From: an uncultured Oscillospiraceae bacterium
GTDB lineage: Bacteria > Bacillota > Clostridia > Oscillospirales > Oscillospiraceae
DNA length: 64,000 nucleotides
Assembly (NCBI GenBank): GCA_910579725.1
Contig: CAJTUD010000005.1
Span: forward strand, 1 to 64,000
Direction of reading: 5' to 3'
Notes under the pieces: model-generated
Database searches by the model: none
What the model was told of the DNA's origin: nothing
The model's input: the letters and a program-made list of their open reading frames with translations, nothing else
Shown: piece by piece, positions 53,247 through 61,833 of the stretch
Layout of the letters: each line of letters opens with the position of its first letter
How positions within the stretch are numbered: the first letter of the stretch is position 1
Position numbers and translations under genes: made by a program

Positions 53247-53699
53247 ATGAAGAAATTCCGATTTTCACTGGAAACCGTGTTGGAATACAAACAGCAGGTC
53301 CTTGATTCCCTTCAGGCAGAGCATGGCGCCATTCTGGCCCAGGTGCGGCAGCAGGAGGAGCTTATTGAGGAGCTGGAGGCTGAATACCGCCATATGAGCG
53401 GTGAGTTCAACCGCCGGAAGCTGGAGGGTCTGAGTATTCTGGACGCCATCAAATACGAGCAGGTTCTGCGGGCTATGGAACGGGAGATCGAGGAAGCCCG
53501 GGAACGCCTGAGGGAACTGCAAAAGCAGGCGGAGAAGAAACGGGAGCAGGTGGTGGAGGCCAAGAAGGAAACCTCCTCCATTGAGAAGCTGCGGGAGAAG
53601 AAGCTGGAGAACTACAACAAGACTGTCCAGAAGGGCGAGGAAGCCCTGATCGACGAGTTTGTCACAACCAAGCGCATCATGGAAGCCCAGAGCGCATAG
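53247..53699 (+). CDS. fliJ: Flagellar export chaperone FliJ
   Basis: The 150-residue, almost wholly coiled-coil protein (KFRFSLETVLEYKQQVLDSLQ) matches FliJ and follows fliI. Start chosen from GGGAG and family N terminus. Confidence 0.88.
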   Translation: MKKFRFSLETVLEYKQQVLDSLQAEHGAILAQVRQQEELIEELEAEYRHMSGEFNRRKLEGLSILDAIKYEQVLRAMEREIEEARERLRELQKQAEKKREQVVEAKKETSSIEKLREKKLENYNKTVQKGEEALIDEFVTTKRIMEAQSA

Positions 53700-53887
53700 A
53701 ATGGTGAGCACCGTCCTGCGGGACGTTTCTCAGAATACATCGTAATCAACGGAAAGGTGGTGAGGCCAGTCTCATGCGCAGTTCCCATTCCAAACAGGAG
53801 GGGAGGTGAGCGGGCAAAGCGGCGAGAGCCGTTTCAAACGACTTACCCACGCGGATGCGCGGAGCAACGACGAAGGAGCAGTATAGT

Positions 53888-54868
53888 ATGATCGACATCA
53901 GCAGACTCTATGGCGCTTCTTATTCCGTCGCCGGAAAAGAGGCGGCAAAGCAGCCCCAGGGGACTGGCGCCTTCCGCCGCAGCATGCAGGAAGAGCTGCT
54001 GGAGATAAACCGCAGGAGTGCCTACGCGGTAAGCGGCCGGACCAAGCTGACGGACGAAGAGATCAGCGAACTGGCGAACAAGTATGATTTCCGGCACATG
54101 ACTCAGGAGACCTACGACGCGTTTCTGGATGACCTGGTTGACAAGGGTGTGCTCTCCAGGGAGGAGACCGGATGGTTCGGCTATGGCGGCGTGGTGATAA
54201 TGGATGCAATTGACGGTAAGGTATATACTGTCAACCCGGTGCAGCCGGAGTTCCCGGCGTATGACCGGAACACTCCATTTCTCGCCGGTGGAAGAACCGG
54301 CAGCGGCGATATGGTGGCCTGGATCGCGCAGATGATGAAGCGGGTGGACTACGCGGGAGCAAACGGTCCGGAAGCCGAGAAGCGGGCGCTCCAAAGGAAC
54401 GAAATGTACGGCGCGCTCAACGACGTGATTTCCCGCGGGGCGGGTGCAGGAGACCGGGGAGGATCCATCATCGACCAGGTGGCGAATCCTGACAGCGACT
54501 TTTACAGCGACATGTTTGCCCGCTTGAGAATTCAGTTGGAGCAGTCCGAAGAGGAGAAGAAAAAGCAGGCCATTATCGACGCGCTGGACAGCATTCTCAA
54601 AGGGATGCAATCCAAGGACGGCAAGGACCGGAAGGATATGGCCACATCCATGGCGGGCCTCTCCAAACAGATCAGCGAGCTGGACAAAGAGGATCCCCGC
54701 CGGGCGCAGCTGGACCTGTTCCGGCAGCGGCTGAACCGGATGGGCGTCTACGTGGACATGGACGAGGGCATCTTCGGCGGCAAGGACAAGGATTCCGAGA
54801 CACTGACGGAGTACTTGATTGGCGAGGAAACCCAGGAGCTAAACCCCAGCATTTTTGATCCAATCTGA
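53888..54868 (+). CDS. Flagellar-operon protein of unknown function
   Basis: The 326-residue soluble protein lies between fliJ and fliK. It has no signal or membrane segment. It includes LTDEEISELANKYDFRHMTQETYDAFLDDLVDKG and a helical C terminus with long Lys/Glu runs. AAGGAG precedes the ATG at 53888. I do not recognise a family; a flagellar assembly role is inferred only from position. The 188-bp gap before it contains no recognised gene. Confidence 0.75.
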   Translation: MIDISRLYGASYSVAGKEAAKQPQGTGAFRRSMQEELLEINRRSAYAVSGRTKLTDEEISELANKYDFRHMTQETYDAFLDDLVDKGVLSREETGWFGYGGVVIMDAIDGKVYTVNPVQPEFPAYDRNTPFLAGGRTGSGDMVAWIAQMMKRVDYAGANGPEAEKRALQRNEMYGALNDVISRGAGAGDRGGSIIDQVANPDSDFYSDMFARLRIQLEQSEEEKKKQAIIDALDSILKGMQSKDGKDRKDMATSMAGLSKQISELDKEDPRRAQLDLFRQRLNRMGVYVDMDEGIFGGKDKDSETLTEYLIGEETQELNPSIFDPI

Positions 54869-54889
54869 GAACCGAGGTGACAACAGACA

Positions 54890-56044
54890 GTGAACACAGT
54901 GGAAAACGCATTGCTTCAGCAGATGCAGAAGATGGCGGCCAGCATTGCCGCCATGCAGGGCTCTGTGAACAAGGATAAGGGTAATCAGGCCGCTGTCAGC
55001 TTCCAGGATATGCTTCAGCAGTCCGGCAATAAAGCCTCTTCTTCCGAGGCCCCTGGCAAGGAGCCGCAGGACAAGCCTCTTAAGGAGGTGGAAGAGGCCG
55101 TGGAGGAAGCGAAGCAGCCCCAGCTGCCTGGCAAAGACAAGGAGGAGCTGAAGGCCGAGAACCTGACCGGCAACCCCAATGCCATTGGCGTGATGGAGCT
55201 GTTCCGTCCTGAGATCGTGGAGACCGCAGAGCAGGTGGAGCCGGTGCTGAACCCCATCCCCGAGGAGACCGTGGAGGGTGCAGCCATGGACTTGGGCGGG
55301 CAGGCCCCTGAGATGGAGACTTCCGTTGACGCCGGAATCGGTGCGGAGGTGTCTATGGAGCAGCAGCCCAAGGACTTCCAGCAGGCTATGGAGGAAATGC
55401 CCCAGCAGCAGGACACGGAAACCGTCCAGCAGCCCCAGCAGGAAGCTTCCCCGCACCCCGTTCAGGACACAGAGAAGCCGGAAGCGCCAGTGGAAGTCCG
55501 GGTGGAGCAGGACGGTGAGGGTGAAGAGCCCACAGGCGAGGCCGCCGCAGCGGAACAGCCCGTGTTCCGGGAGACCCAGTCGGTGCCGGTGAAGGTGGGC
55601 GAGCGGTACGAGGTAGTGGATACCCAGCAGCCGGAGATGGACGATCAGATGGCGGATGTGATCCGTACTGCGGTCCAGACCGGCCAGGAGCGGATTGCCA
55701 TCCGTCTGAATCCCCAGAATTTGGGCAGTCTGGTGATCGAGATGACCCGGGACACCGCCGGCGTGCTGCAAGTAGTGCTTCACGCAGCCACTCCCAAGGC
55801 CGAGGGGCTGCTTAACCAGCACCTGAACAATCTGCATACCGCTCTCCAGAGCTACGGTCATGAAGAGGTCCATGTGGAGGTTCAGCGGGGCGAGGAAAGC
55901 CAGCAGCAGAACTTCCGGCAGGCGGACCCCGACGGACGGGGCCAGCACCAGCACCGCCAGCAGCAGGAGCGTCAGGAAGAGCAGCAGAGCGGCGAAGAAT
56001 TCATGCAGAAGCTGCGCCTGGGCCTGTTCGGCGTGGAAGACTGA
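54890..56044 (+). CDS. fliK: Flagellar hook-length control protein FliK
   Basis: The 384-residue protein has a Gln/Glu/Pro-rich disordered N terminus and a C-terminal Flg_hook domain (RIAIRLNPQNLGSLVIEMTRD and LNQHLNNLHTALQSYG). It measures the hook and switches export specificity. GTG start with GAGG upstream. Confidence 0.9.
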   Translation: MNTVENALLQQMQKMAASIAAMQGSVNKDKGNQAAVSFQDMLQQSGNKASSSEAPGKEPQDKPLKEVEEAVEEAKQPQLPGKDKEELKAENLTGNPNAIGVMELFRPEIVETAEQVEPVLNPIPEETVEGAAMDLGGQAPEMETSVDAGIGAEVSMEQQPKDFQQAMEEMPQQQDTETVQQPQQEASPHPVQDTEKPEAPVEVRVEQDGEGEEPTGEAAAAEQPVFRETQSVPVKVGERYEVVDTQQPEMDDQMADVIRTAVQTGQERIAIRLNPQNLGSLVIEMTRDTAGVLQVVLHAATPKAEGLLNQHLNNLHTALQSYGHEEVHVEVQRGEESQQQNFRQADPDGRGQHQHRQQQERQEEQQSGEEFMQKLRLGLFGVED

Positions 56045-56064
56045 CAGGAAAGGAACGATAGGCA

Positions 56065-56790
56065 ATGAGCGACAACAACTTCAGCGGGATTACCCCCGAT
56101 ATCCAGAGTTACTACGACCGGCTTAATAATGTTCAGGAGACCAAGTACAGAGCAAAAACCGTTACGTCGGACTCCGATCAGGCCAACAACACCCTGTCCT
56201 TTGAGGATATGCTGCTGCTGATGGTAACGCAGCTGCAAAATCAGACCATCGACAATCAGACCGACACCAACGACATGATGAACCAGATCATCTCCATGAC
56301 CGTCATGCAGGCTGTTACAGAGGTGAGCTCCCAGGTGAAGGATCTGACCGAGGCCAACATTCTCAGCTACTCCGCCGCGCTGGTGGGACAGACGGTGACG
56401 GTGCCCGAGTATGACCCGAAGACCGGCGAGATCATTGGCGAGAAGGTCGGTGAGGTGACGGCCACCGGTATGTACAATGGCCAGCGGGTGATTTTCCTGG
56501 GCGACGAGTGCTATCCCCTTAATCAGATCATGGCCGTGGGCAAGCTGCCGGAGCAGAAGCCCGGAACCGAAAAACCCGGCGAAGGTGAAGGCACAGAGAA
56601 GCCTGGCGAAGGCGAAGGAGTCGAGAAGCCCGGCGAGGGCGCGGAGAAACCCGGTGAGGGTGAGAACGTGGAGAAGCCCGACGGCAGTACAGATGTACCC
56701 ACCACGCCCGGAACGGACGAGAACGCTCCGGAAGAGAACGACAGCGGAATCGACGTCTCTGACAAGACGGTCGCGGAGGCTCTGGGATAA
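56065..56790 (+). CDS. flgD: Hook capping protein FlgD with repeat tail
   Basis: The 241-residue protein has the FlgD N-terminal motif FEDMLLLMVTQLQNQ and the hook-cap core. Its C terminus is an EKPGEGEG repeat region (about residues 163-215) in place of an ordinary FlgD tail. GGAAAG is upstream. Confidence 0.9.
   Translation: MSDNNFSGITPDIQSYYDRLNNVQETKYRAKTVTSDSDQANNTLSFEDMLLLMVTQLQNQTIDNQTDTNDMMNQIISMTVMQAVTEVSSQVKDLTEANILSYSAALVGQTVTVPEYDPKTGEIIGEKVGEVTATGMYNGQRVIFLGDECYPLNQIMAVGKLPEQKPGTEKPGEGEGTEKPGEGEGVEKPGEGAEKPGEGENVEKPDGSTDVPTTPGTDENAPEENDSGIDVSDKTVAEALG
56551..56700 (+). repeat. EKPGEGEG-coding tandem repeats in flgD
   Basis: The DNA repeats units of about 24 bp that encode (T/V)EKPGEGEG, then end in a degenerate copy. 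The units differ in third codon positions. Confidence 0.8.
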
Positions 56791-56829
56791 GACCCCATCC
56801 CTGCATCTCGCCGGAAAGAGGATGAAAGT

Positions 56830-57228
56830 ATGGCAGAGTATCGAATTACACCCATAGACCGGTTGGGACAGGTGGAGCAGGTGCAGCCGGTTCGCCGCAG
56901 GGAAGCGGGAAGCCAATTCGGCTCTATGCTCCAACGGGAAATCGAGAGTGCTTCTCCGGCACAGGAGAGCTTCTCCGTGGCATTCTCCAAACACGCCAGA
57001 GCGCGGGCGGAGGAACGGGGCATCGAAGTGACGCCCACCCTGATGGATCAGCTGGCGGACAGCGTGGAGCGGGCCAGCGCCAAGGGAGCCACCAATATCC
57101 TGGCTTTTGACGCTACGCGGGCGTTTATTATCAACATCCCTCACGGCAGGGTGATCACCACCATGTCCCAGGAGGAGATGCAGGAGAACATTTTCACCAA
57201 CATTGACGGCGCCGTTCTTCTCAAGTAA
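56830..57228 (+). CDS. Flagellar operon protein, TIGR02530 family
   Basis: The 132-residue protein contains FSKHARARAEERGIEVTPTLMDQLADSVERASAKG and NIFTNIDGAVLL, matching the small protein found between flgD and flgE in Firmicutes. Function unknown. Confidence 0.8.
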   Translation: MAEYRITPIDRLGQVEQVQPVRRREAGSQFGSMLQREIESASPAQESFSVAFSKHARARAEERGIEVTPTLMDQLADSVERASAKGATNILAFDATRAFIINIPHGRVITTMSQEEMQENIFTNIDGAVLLK

Positions 57229-57321
57229 GAAAGAGCAGGACCTTTTCAGGATGCTTTGCCCTCCCGCCCGACTGGCGGGGGAGCGGCGGCGCTAAAAGGC
57301 AAAAAAGGAGAATTTGATCGC

Positions 57322-58635
57322 ATGACTGGAGCAATGTATGCCGCTATCGGCGGCCTCAAGACCCACATGACCAACCTCAACGTCATCGGCAACAATATCG
57401 CCAACGTGAACACCACCGCCTATAAGGCCCAGCGGATGATTTTCCAGGAATCCCTGTATACTACCCGCCGGGCAGGCAGCGACGGCACCGCCATCCGGGG
57501 CGGCAACACCCCCTCCCAGATCGGTTACGGTTCGCAGGTGGGCTCCATTGACCTTAACATGTCTCCCGGAACCTTCAACCCCACTGGCTGGGGTCTGGAC
57601 TGCATGATTGACGGCGACGGATTTTTCATGGTGGGCACCAAGGATATGGATTTGAGCAGCGGCGATGTGCTTAACCGCGCCATGCTGACCCGCGCCGGCG
57701 ACTTCGACATTGACCCCATGGGCTATATCGTGGACGGTCAGGGCAACGTGGCTTACGGCTTCGCCATGGTGTACAATCCGGACTATGTGCCGGGCGCGAC
57801 AGAGGAACAGATTGCAACAGCAAAAGCGGATGGAAAAAATATTCAGGATAAGCTGATTCTGAGCACCCAGCTGGTTCCTCTGCGGGTTCCCCTGAAGGCT
57901 GTGGAGCCTACAAAGGAAAATGGAGGCATTGATGCCAACGGCGAGAAGCTGTGGGAGGCTGGCGACCCTGTTTATGATATTCTGGGCGCGTGCCCGGAGG
58001 AGCAGGGGGGCGTTCAGAGCACAGAGCGCAAGAATCTTTCTCTGGCTGATCCCAAGTATTATGACGAGGATGGAAAGCTGGACTGGGGTGCTGATGGGAT
58101 GCCGGAGGGTGCAGGAAGCCCAGACGGTCTGACAGCAGTCACGGATCTTCCGTATACCATCCCCAAGCCCAACTTTGACGGCCAAAAGGCATCGACCATG
58201 AGCCTGAGCGTCAATGAGAACGGTGCCATCATCTCCACCGCCGACAATGGCGACACCATGGTTATCGGCTATATGGCCATCGCCCAGGTGACAGCCCCCA
58301 ACGGCGTGACCCATACTGGCGGTCCCTACTACAAGGCCCAGGAGGGCGCGGGTGAGATGACCGTAGGCATCGCGGGCGGCATTTTCGAGCCGGGCACCTA
58401 CCTCAATAACGCCAAAAAGAGTGAGGAAGAAGATGGTTACACGCCGGAGCTGAAGAACCTGCTGGGACAGATGAAGTCTATCAAGGTTCAGGGCAGCGGT
58501 CTGGAGGCGTCCACCGCCGACGTGGCCACCGAATTTGCCAACATGATCGTCACCCAGCGCGGCTATCAGGCCAACACCCGTATCGTCACCGTCACCGACT
58601 CCATGCTGGAGGAGCTGGTGAACATGAAGCGGTAA
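57322..58635 (+). CDS. flgE: Flagellar hook protein FlgE
   Basis: The 437-residue protein has LNVIGNNIANVNTTAYKAQRMIF at the N terminus and IVTQRGYQANTRIVTVTDSMLEELVNMKR at the C terminus. It polymerises into the hook. The middle region is longer than average and acidic. Start at 57322 with AAAGGAG. Confidence 0.94.
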   Translation: MTGAMYAAIGGLKTHMTNLNVIGNNIANVNTTAYKAQRMIFQESLYTTRRAGSDGTAIRGGNTPSQIGYGSQVGSIDLNMSPGTFNPTGWGLDCMIDGDGFFMVGTKDMDLSSGDVLNRAMLTRAGDFDIDPMGYIVDGQGNVAYGFAMVYNPDYVPGATEEQIATAKADGKNIQDKLILSTQLVPLRVPLKAVEPTKENGGIDANGEKLWEAGDPVYDILGACPEEQGGVQSTERKNLSLADPKYYDEDGKLDWGADGMPEGAGSPDGLTAVTDLPYTIPKPNFDGQKASTMSLSVNENGAIISTADNGDTMVIGYMAIAQVTAPNGVTHTGGPYYKAQEGAGEMTVGIAGGIFEPGTYLNNAKKSEEEDGYTPELKNLLGQMKSIKVQGSGLEASTADVATEFANMIVTQRGYQANTRIVTVTDSMLEELVNMKR

Positions 58636-58672
58636 GACTGACGTCTTTCTGAACGGTAAGCTTTGACCCAAT

Positions 58673-58698
58673 CCCCGGCCGCCGGAAGGCGGCCGGGG
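58673..58698 (+). repeat. GC-rich 11-bp hairpin between flgE and flbD
   Basis: CCCCGGCCGCC pairs with GGCGGCCGGGG around a GGAA tetraloop. With no T-run, it is more likely an mRNA stability or attenuator element than a terminator. Confidence 0.65.
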
Positions 58699-58717
58699 GA
58701 GATGAAAGGAGAACGCC

Positions 58718-58933
58718 ATGATCGTCCTGACCAAGCGGAACAACGAGCGGTTTCTGGTGAATCACAACCAGATCGAGAGCATCGAAATGATCCCTGAGTC
58801 CAAGATTGTGATGATGAACCGGGATTATTTCATTGTCAAGGAGACGCCGGAGGATATTATCAAGAAGATCCAGGACTACAATGCCAAGGTGCAGGACATC
58901 CATCGGATCGTTACCGTGACCGACAAGCGCTGA
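58718..58933 (+). CDS. flbD: Flagellar protein FlbD
   Basis: The 71-residue protein (IVLTKRNNERFLVNHNQIES) matches FlbD, a small conserved flagellar protein. GGAG precedes the ATG. It follows flgE. Confidence 0.88.
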   Translation: MIVLTKRNNERFLVNHNQIESIEMIPESKIVMMNRDYFIVKETPEDIIKKIQDYNAKVQDIHRIVTVTDKR

Positions 58934-58953
58934 CGCGCCCGGCGGGGGCGCGT
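58933..58953 (+). terminator. Short hairpin after flbD
   Basis: ACGCGCCC (58933-58940) pairs with GGGCGCGT (58946-58953), followed by TT. Weak terminator or attenuator. Confidence 0.4.
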
Positions 58954-59039
58954 TTGAGGGATGTTGAGGCAGAGGTCCTGGACGTGCTTCAAATGCGCCC
59001 TGCGAAAGAACTATCTCTCCCCTTCGGGGAGTAAAATGG

Positions 59040-59876
59040 GTGAGAAAAGATATGAATATTACCTATGTAATTGGTTTTGTTGGCGCTGTGGCGGTTATGA
59101 TCATCGGTATGATGTTCGGCGGCGAGACGGGCTTCACGCCCAGCCAGGTCGGCAACTTCTGGGACCCGGCCAGCGTGTTCATCACCATCGGCTGTACCGT
59201 TATGATCATCATCGCCTCCTTCCCGCCATCCGCGCTGAAGGACATTCCCAAGCACTTCAAGGTGCTTATGAACACCAAGGGCAACAACCCTCTGGCTATT
59301 ATTGACGAGCTGGTAGAGCTGGCCCAGGTGGCCCGTAAGAACGGCCTGCTGGCCCTGGAAGAAAAGGGCAACCAGCAGGAGGACCCCTTCTTCAAGCAGT
59401 GCATCATGCTCATCGTGGACAACAACGACGCCGACCAGGCCCGTGAGATCATGATGAACGACATTGAGCAGTCCTCCGCCCGCCACGAGGCCGGCGCGGG
59501 AATGTACGACAAGGGCAGCTCCGTGGCCCCGGCCTTCGGCATGGTGGGTACGCTGGTCGGTCTGATTAACATGCTGCGCGCCATGGACGTATCCAGCGGC
59601 GGCGGCGATCTGGGTCCCGCCATGGCAACCGCTCTGGTGACTACCCTGTATGGCTGCGTTATGGCCCACATGGTCTTTGGCCCCATTTCCTCCCAGCTGC
59701 GCCAGCGGGACGAGGAGGAGATGCTCTGCAAGCTGATTATCGTGGAGGGCATCATGTCCATTCAAGCGGGAAGCAACCCCAAAGCCCTGCGGGAGAAGCT
59801 GCTGACCTTCGTGGCCCAGCGCCAGCGGGATGGCGGCGGAGCCGGCAAGGCAGGCAAGGGCGGCGAAGCCGAATAA
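59040..59876 (+). CDS. motA: Flagellar stator protein MotA
   Basis: The 278-residue protein has four membrane segments and the cytoplasmic charged loop. The start is a GTG at 59040 with GGGGAG, in a local hairpin; an ATG at 59052 is an alternative. It forms the ion channel with MotB. Confidence 0.92.
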   Translation: MRKDMNITYVIGFVGAVAVMIIGMMFGGETGFTPSQVGNFWDPASVFITIGCTVMIIIASFPPSALKDIPKHFKVLMNTKGNNPLAIIDELVELAQVARKNGLLALEEKGNQQEDPFFKQCIMLIVDNNDADQAREIMMNDIEQSSARHEAGAGMYDKGSSVAPAFGMVGTLVGLINMLRAMDVSSGGGDLGPAMATALVTTLYGCVMAHMVFGPISSQLRQRDEEEMLCKLIIVEGIMSIQAGSNPKALREKLLTFVAQRQRDGGGAGKAGKGGEAE

Positions 59877-59909
59877 AGGGGCGAAGCGGCGAAATAAGGA
59901 GAGCGGAAC

Positions 59910-60737
59910 ATGGCTTCTATTAAAAAGAAAAAGGGCGGCGAAGGCGGCGCCAACTGGATGGACACCTATGGCGACATGGTGACGCTGCTGCTGTGCTTCT
60001 TCGTATTGCTGTACTCCATGTCCACCATCAGCGAGGAAAAGTGGATGATGATCGTACAGAGCTTCAACAAGGATGCTGAAGTCAGTACGGACGACAAGCC
60101 TCTGGGTCCCGACGGCCAGAATGACGAGCAATTAGGCGACGACATGCCTATGACGCAGGACGAGGTCAACGAGGACGTGGAGATGATCCTGAAATATCTG
60201 GCGGAGTATGCCGCCGGACAGAATGATGAGTCTGTCGTGGAGCCCACCGTAGGGGATGGATATATGTATATCCGCTTCAGTGACGACGTGTTCTTCAGGG
60301 GCGACAGCTACACTCTGCTTCCCGCAGGGCAGGAGGCGCTGCTGGGCCTGTGTCCCATTCTCAACAATGCAAGAACCTATATTGATGAGATTGTCGTCAG
60401 CGGCCACACCGCAACAGCCCAGGGCACCTATAACGCCAACAAAGACCGCGTTCTGGCAGCCAGCCGCGCGGCCACAGTGGCGGCTTTCCTTCAGGAGAAC
60501 ACCGAGGTTGACTACGCCAGGATTGTGGATCAGGGATACGGACAGTGGCGGCCCATTGCAGGCAATGTGGAGGAAGCGGAGCGCCGGAAGAACCGCCGGG
60601 TGGAGATCATGATTTCCTTCTCGGACGAGGAGCTGGACAGTCCTTTTGCCGGCAGCGTCACGGAGTATTACACCACCACCGGCCAGTCCAATCCCAGCGA
60701 CCCCACTCAAAGCACTACCAATACAGCGGCGGAGTGA
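59910..60737 (+). CDS. motB: Flagellar stator protein MotB
   Basis: The 275-residue protein has one membrane helix (MDTYGDMVTLLLCFFVLLY) with the ion-binding Asp and a C-terminal OmpA/peptidoglycan-binding domain (GYGQWRPIAGNVEEAERRKNRRVEI). Together with MotA it is the stator. Confidence 0.95.
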   Translation: MASIKKKKGGEGGANWMDTYGDMVTLLLCFFVLLYSMSTISEEKWMMIVQSFNKDAEVSTDDKPLGPDGQNDEQLGDDMPMTQDEVNEDVEMILKYLAEYAAGQNDESVVEPTVGDGYMYIRFSDDVFFRGDSYTLLPAGQEALLGLCPILNNARTYIDEIVVSGHTATAQGTYNANKDRVLAASRAATVAAFLQENTEVDYARIVDQGYGQWRPIAGNVEEAERRKNRRVEIMISFSDEELDSPFAGSVTEYYTTTGQSNPSDPTQSTTNTAAE

Positions 60738-60828
60738 TCCCGCTCCCCGCGCCATATCCGTCAGAGCAGAAGCGCCCGGCTCCCGTTAAGGCGCGCTTGG
60801 AATCCAAAGTTGGGAATGAGGAGACAGT

Positions 60829-61818
60829 ATGGCAGAAGTCTTATCACAAAGCCAAATTGACGCCCTGCTGGCTGCGGCCCAGAGCGGAACGCTCGATGAG
60901 GGCCCCAAAAAAGAGGAGTCCCCCGAGAAAAAATATAAAAAGTATGACTTTTTCAGTCCCCGGAAATTCAGTAAGGACCGGCTGAAAATCCTCAACAGCA
61001 TTTACGAGAACTACACCCGGGTTATCAACTCCCGGCTCAACGCCATGTTTCACTCCACCTGCGAAATCGAGGTGGGGTCCATCGAGGAGCTGCATTACTA
61101 CGAGTTCTCCAACGCGCTGAGAGAGGGCGACGTGCTGGCCTTGGCAAAGCTGAACCGGGAGGAGCTGCAGGAGGAGTCCCCGATTCTGATTCATCTGGCC
61201 ACGCCGGTGCTGCTGACCATGATGGACCGGATGATGGGCGGCGAGGGTGAGCCGGATGACGGCCTGGACCCCGACTACAAGCTGACGGATCTGGAGCTGA
61301 ACATGTACAAGGACATCATCAGTGATATGATGAAGTTTTTGGGCCGAAGCTGGGAGAACTACATCAGTTTGGATTTCTCCTATGTGCGTACGGAGACGAA
61401 CCCCACCTTGGTGCAGCTCATCGGTTATGACGATACGGTTGTCATCGTGGGGCTGGATATCCGCTTCCCCAACAGCAGCGGGCGGCTGAGCATGTGCCTG
61501 CCGGGGGAAATGCTGACCAATATCTTCACGGAGATCAGCAAGAATACCGGCCATCGCAACAGTGGAGAAGACAAATCCGAGGAGATTTTTGACTCCCTGC
61601 GGGATTCCGATCTGGAGATCATCGCCGAGCTGGCCCGTACCAGGCTTCAGCTGAGCGATATCTACCACTTGAACGTTGGCGACGTGGTAGACATCCAGCA
61701 GCCCAAGGACGCCCCCATCTTCCTGAATATCAGCGGCAGACGGTGGTTTGACGGGCGCATGGGAATATATAACAAGCAAATGGCCGTGAAAATCGGTGAG
61801 ACATATATTAAGGCGTAA
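60829..61818 (+). CDS. fliM: Flagellar motor switch protein FliM
   Basis: The 329-residue protein begins with MAEVLSQSQIDALL, containing the EIDAL-type CheY-P-binding motif, then the CheC-like middle and SpoA C-terminal domains. It lies 91 bp after motB with no fliL between. Confidence 0.95.
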   Translation: MAEVLSQSQIDALLAAAQSGTLDEGPKKEESPEKKYKKYDFFSPRKFSKDRLKILNSIYENYTRVINSRLNAMFHSTCEIEVGSIEELHYYEFSNALREGDVLALAKLNREELQEESPILIHLATPVLLTMMDRMMGGEGEPDDGLDPDYKLTDLELNMYKDIISDMMKFLGRSWENYISLDFSYVRTETNPTLVQLIGYDDTVVIVGLDIRFPNSSGRLSMCLPGEMLTNIFTEISKNTGHRNSGEDKSEEIFDSLRDSDLEIIAELARTRLQLSDIYHLNVGDVVDIQQPKDAPIFLNISGRRWFDGRMGIYNKQMAVKIGETYIKA

Positions 61819-61833
61819 AGGAGCGTAATCCTG

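Noticed and set aside
53760..53885. Possible c-di-GMP riboswitch before the unknown flagellar gene
   Set aside because: A GGGCAAAG-like stretch is present, but the paired GEMM helices and the conserved receptor loop could not be aligned.
56551..56700. Short regular repeats in flgD considered as CRISPR
   Set aside because: Units are in frame, encode EKPGEGEG, and lack unique spacers of constant length; no cas genes.
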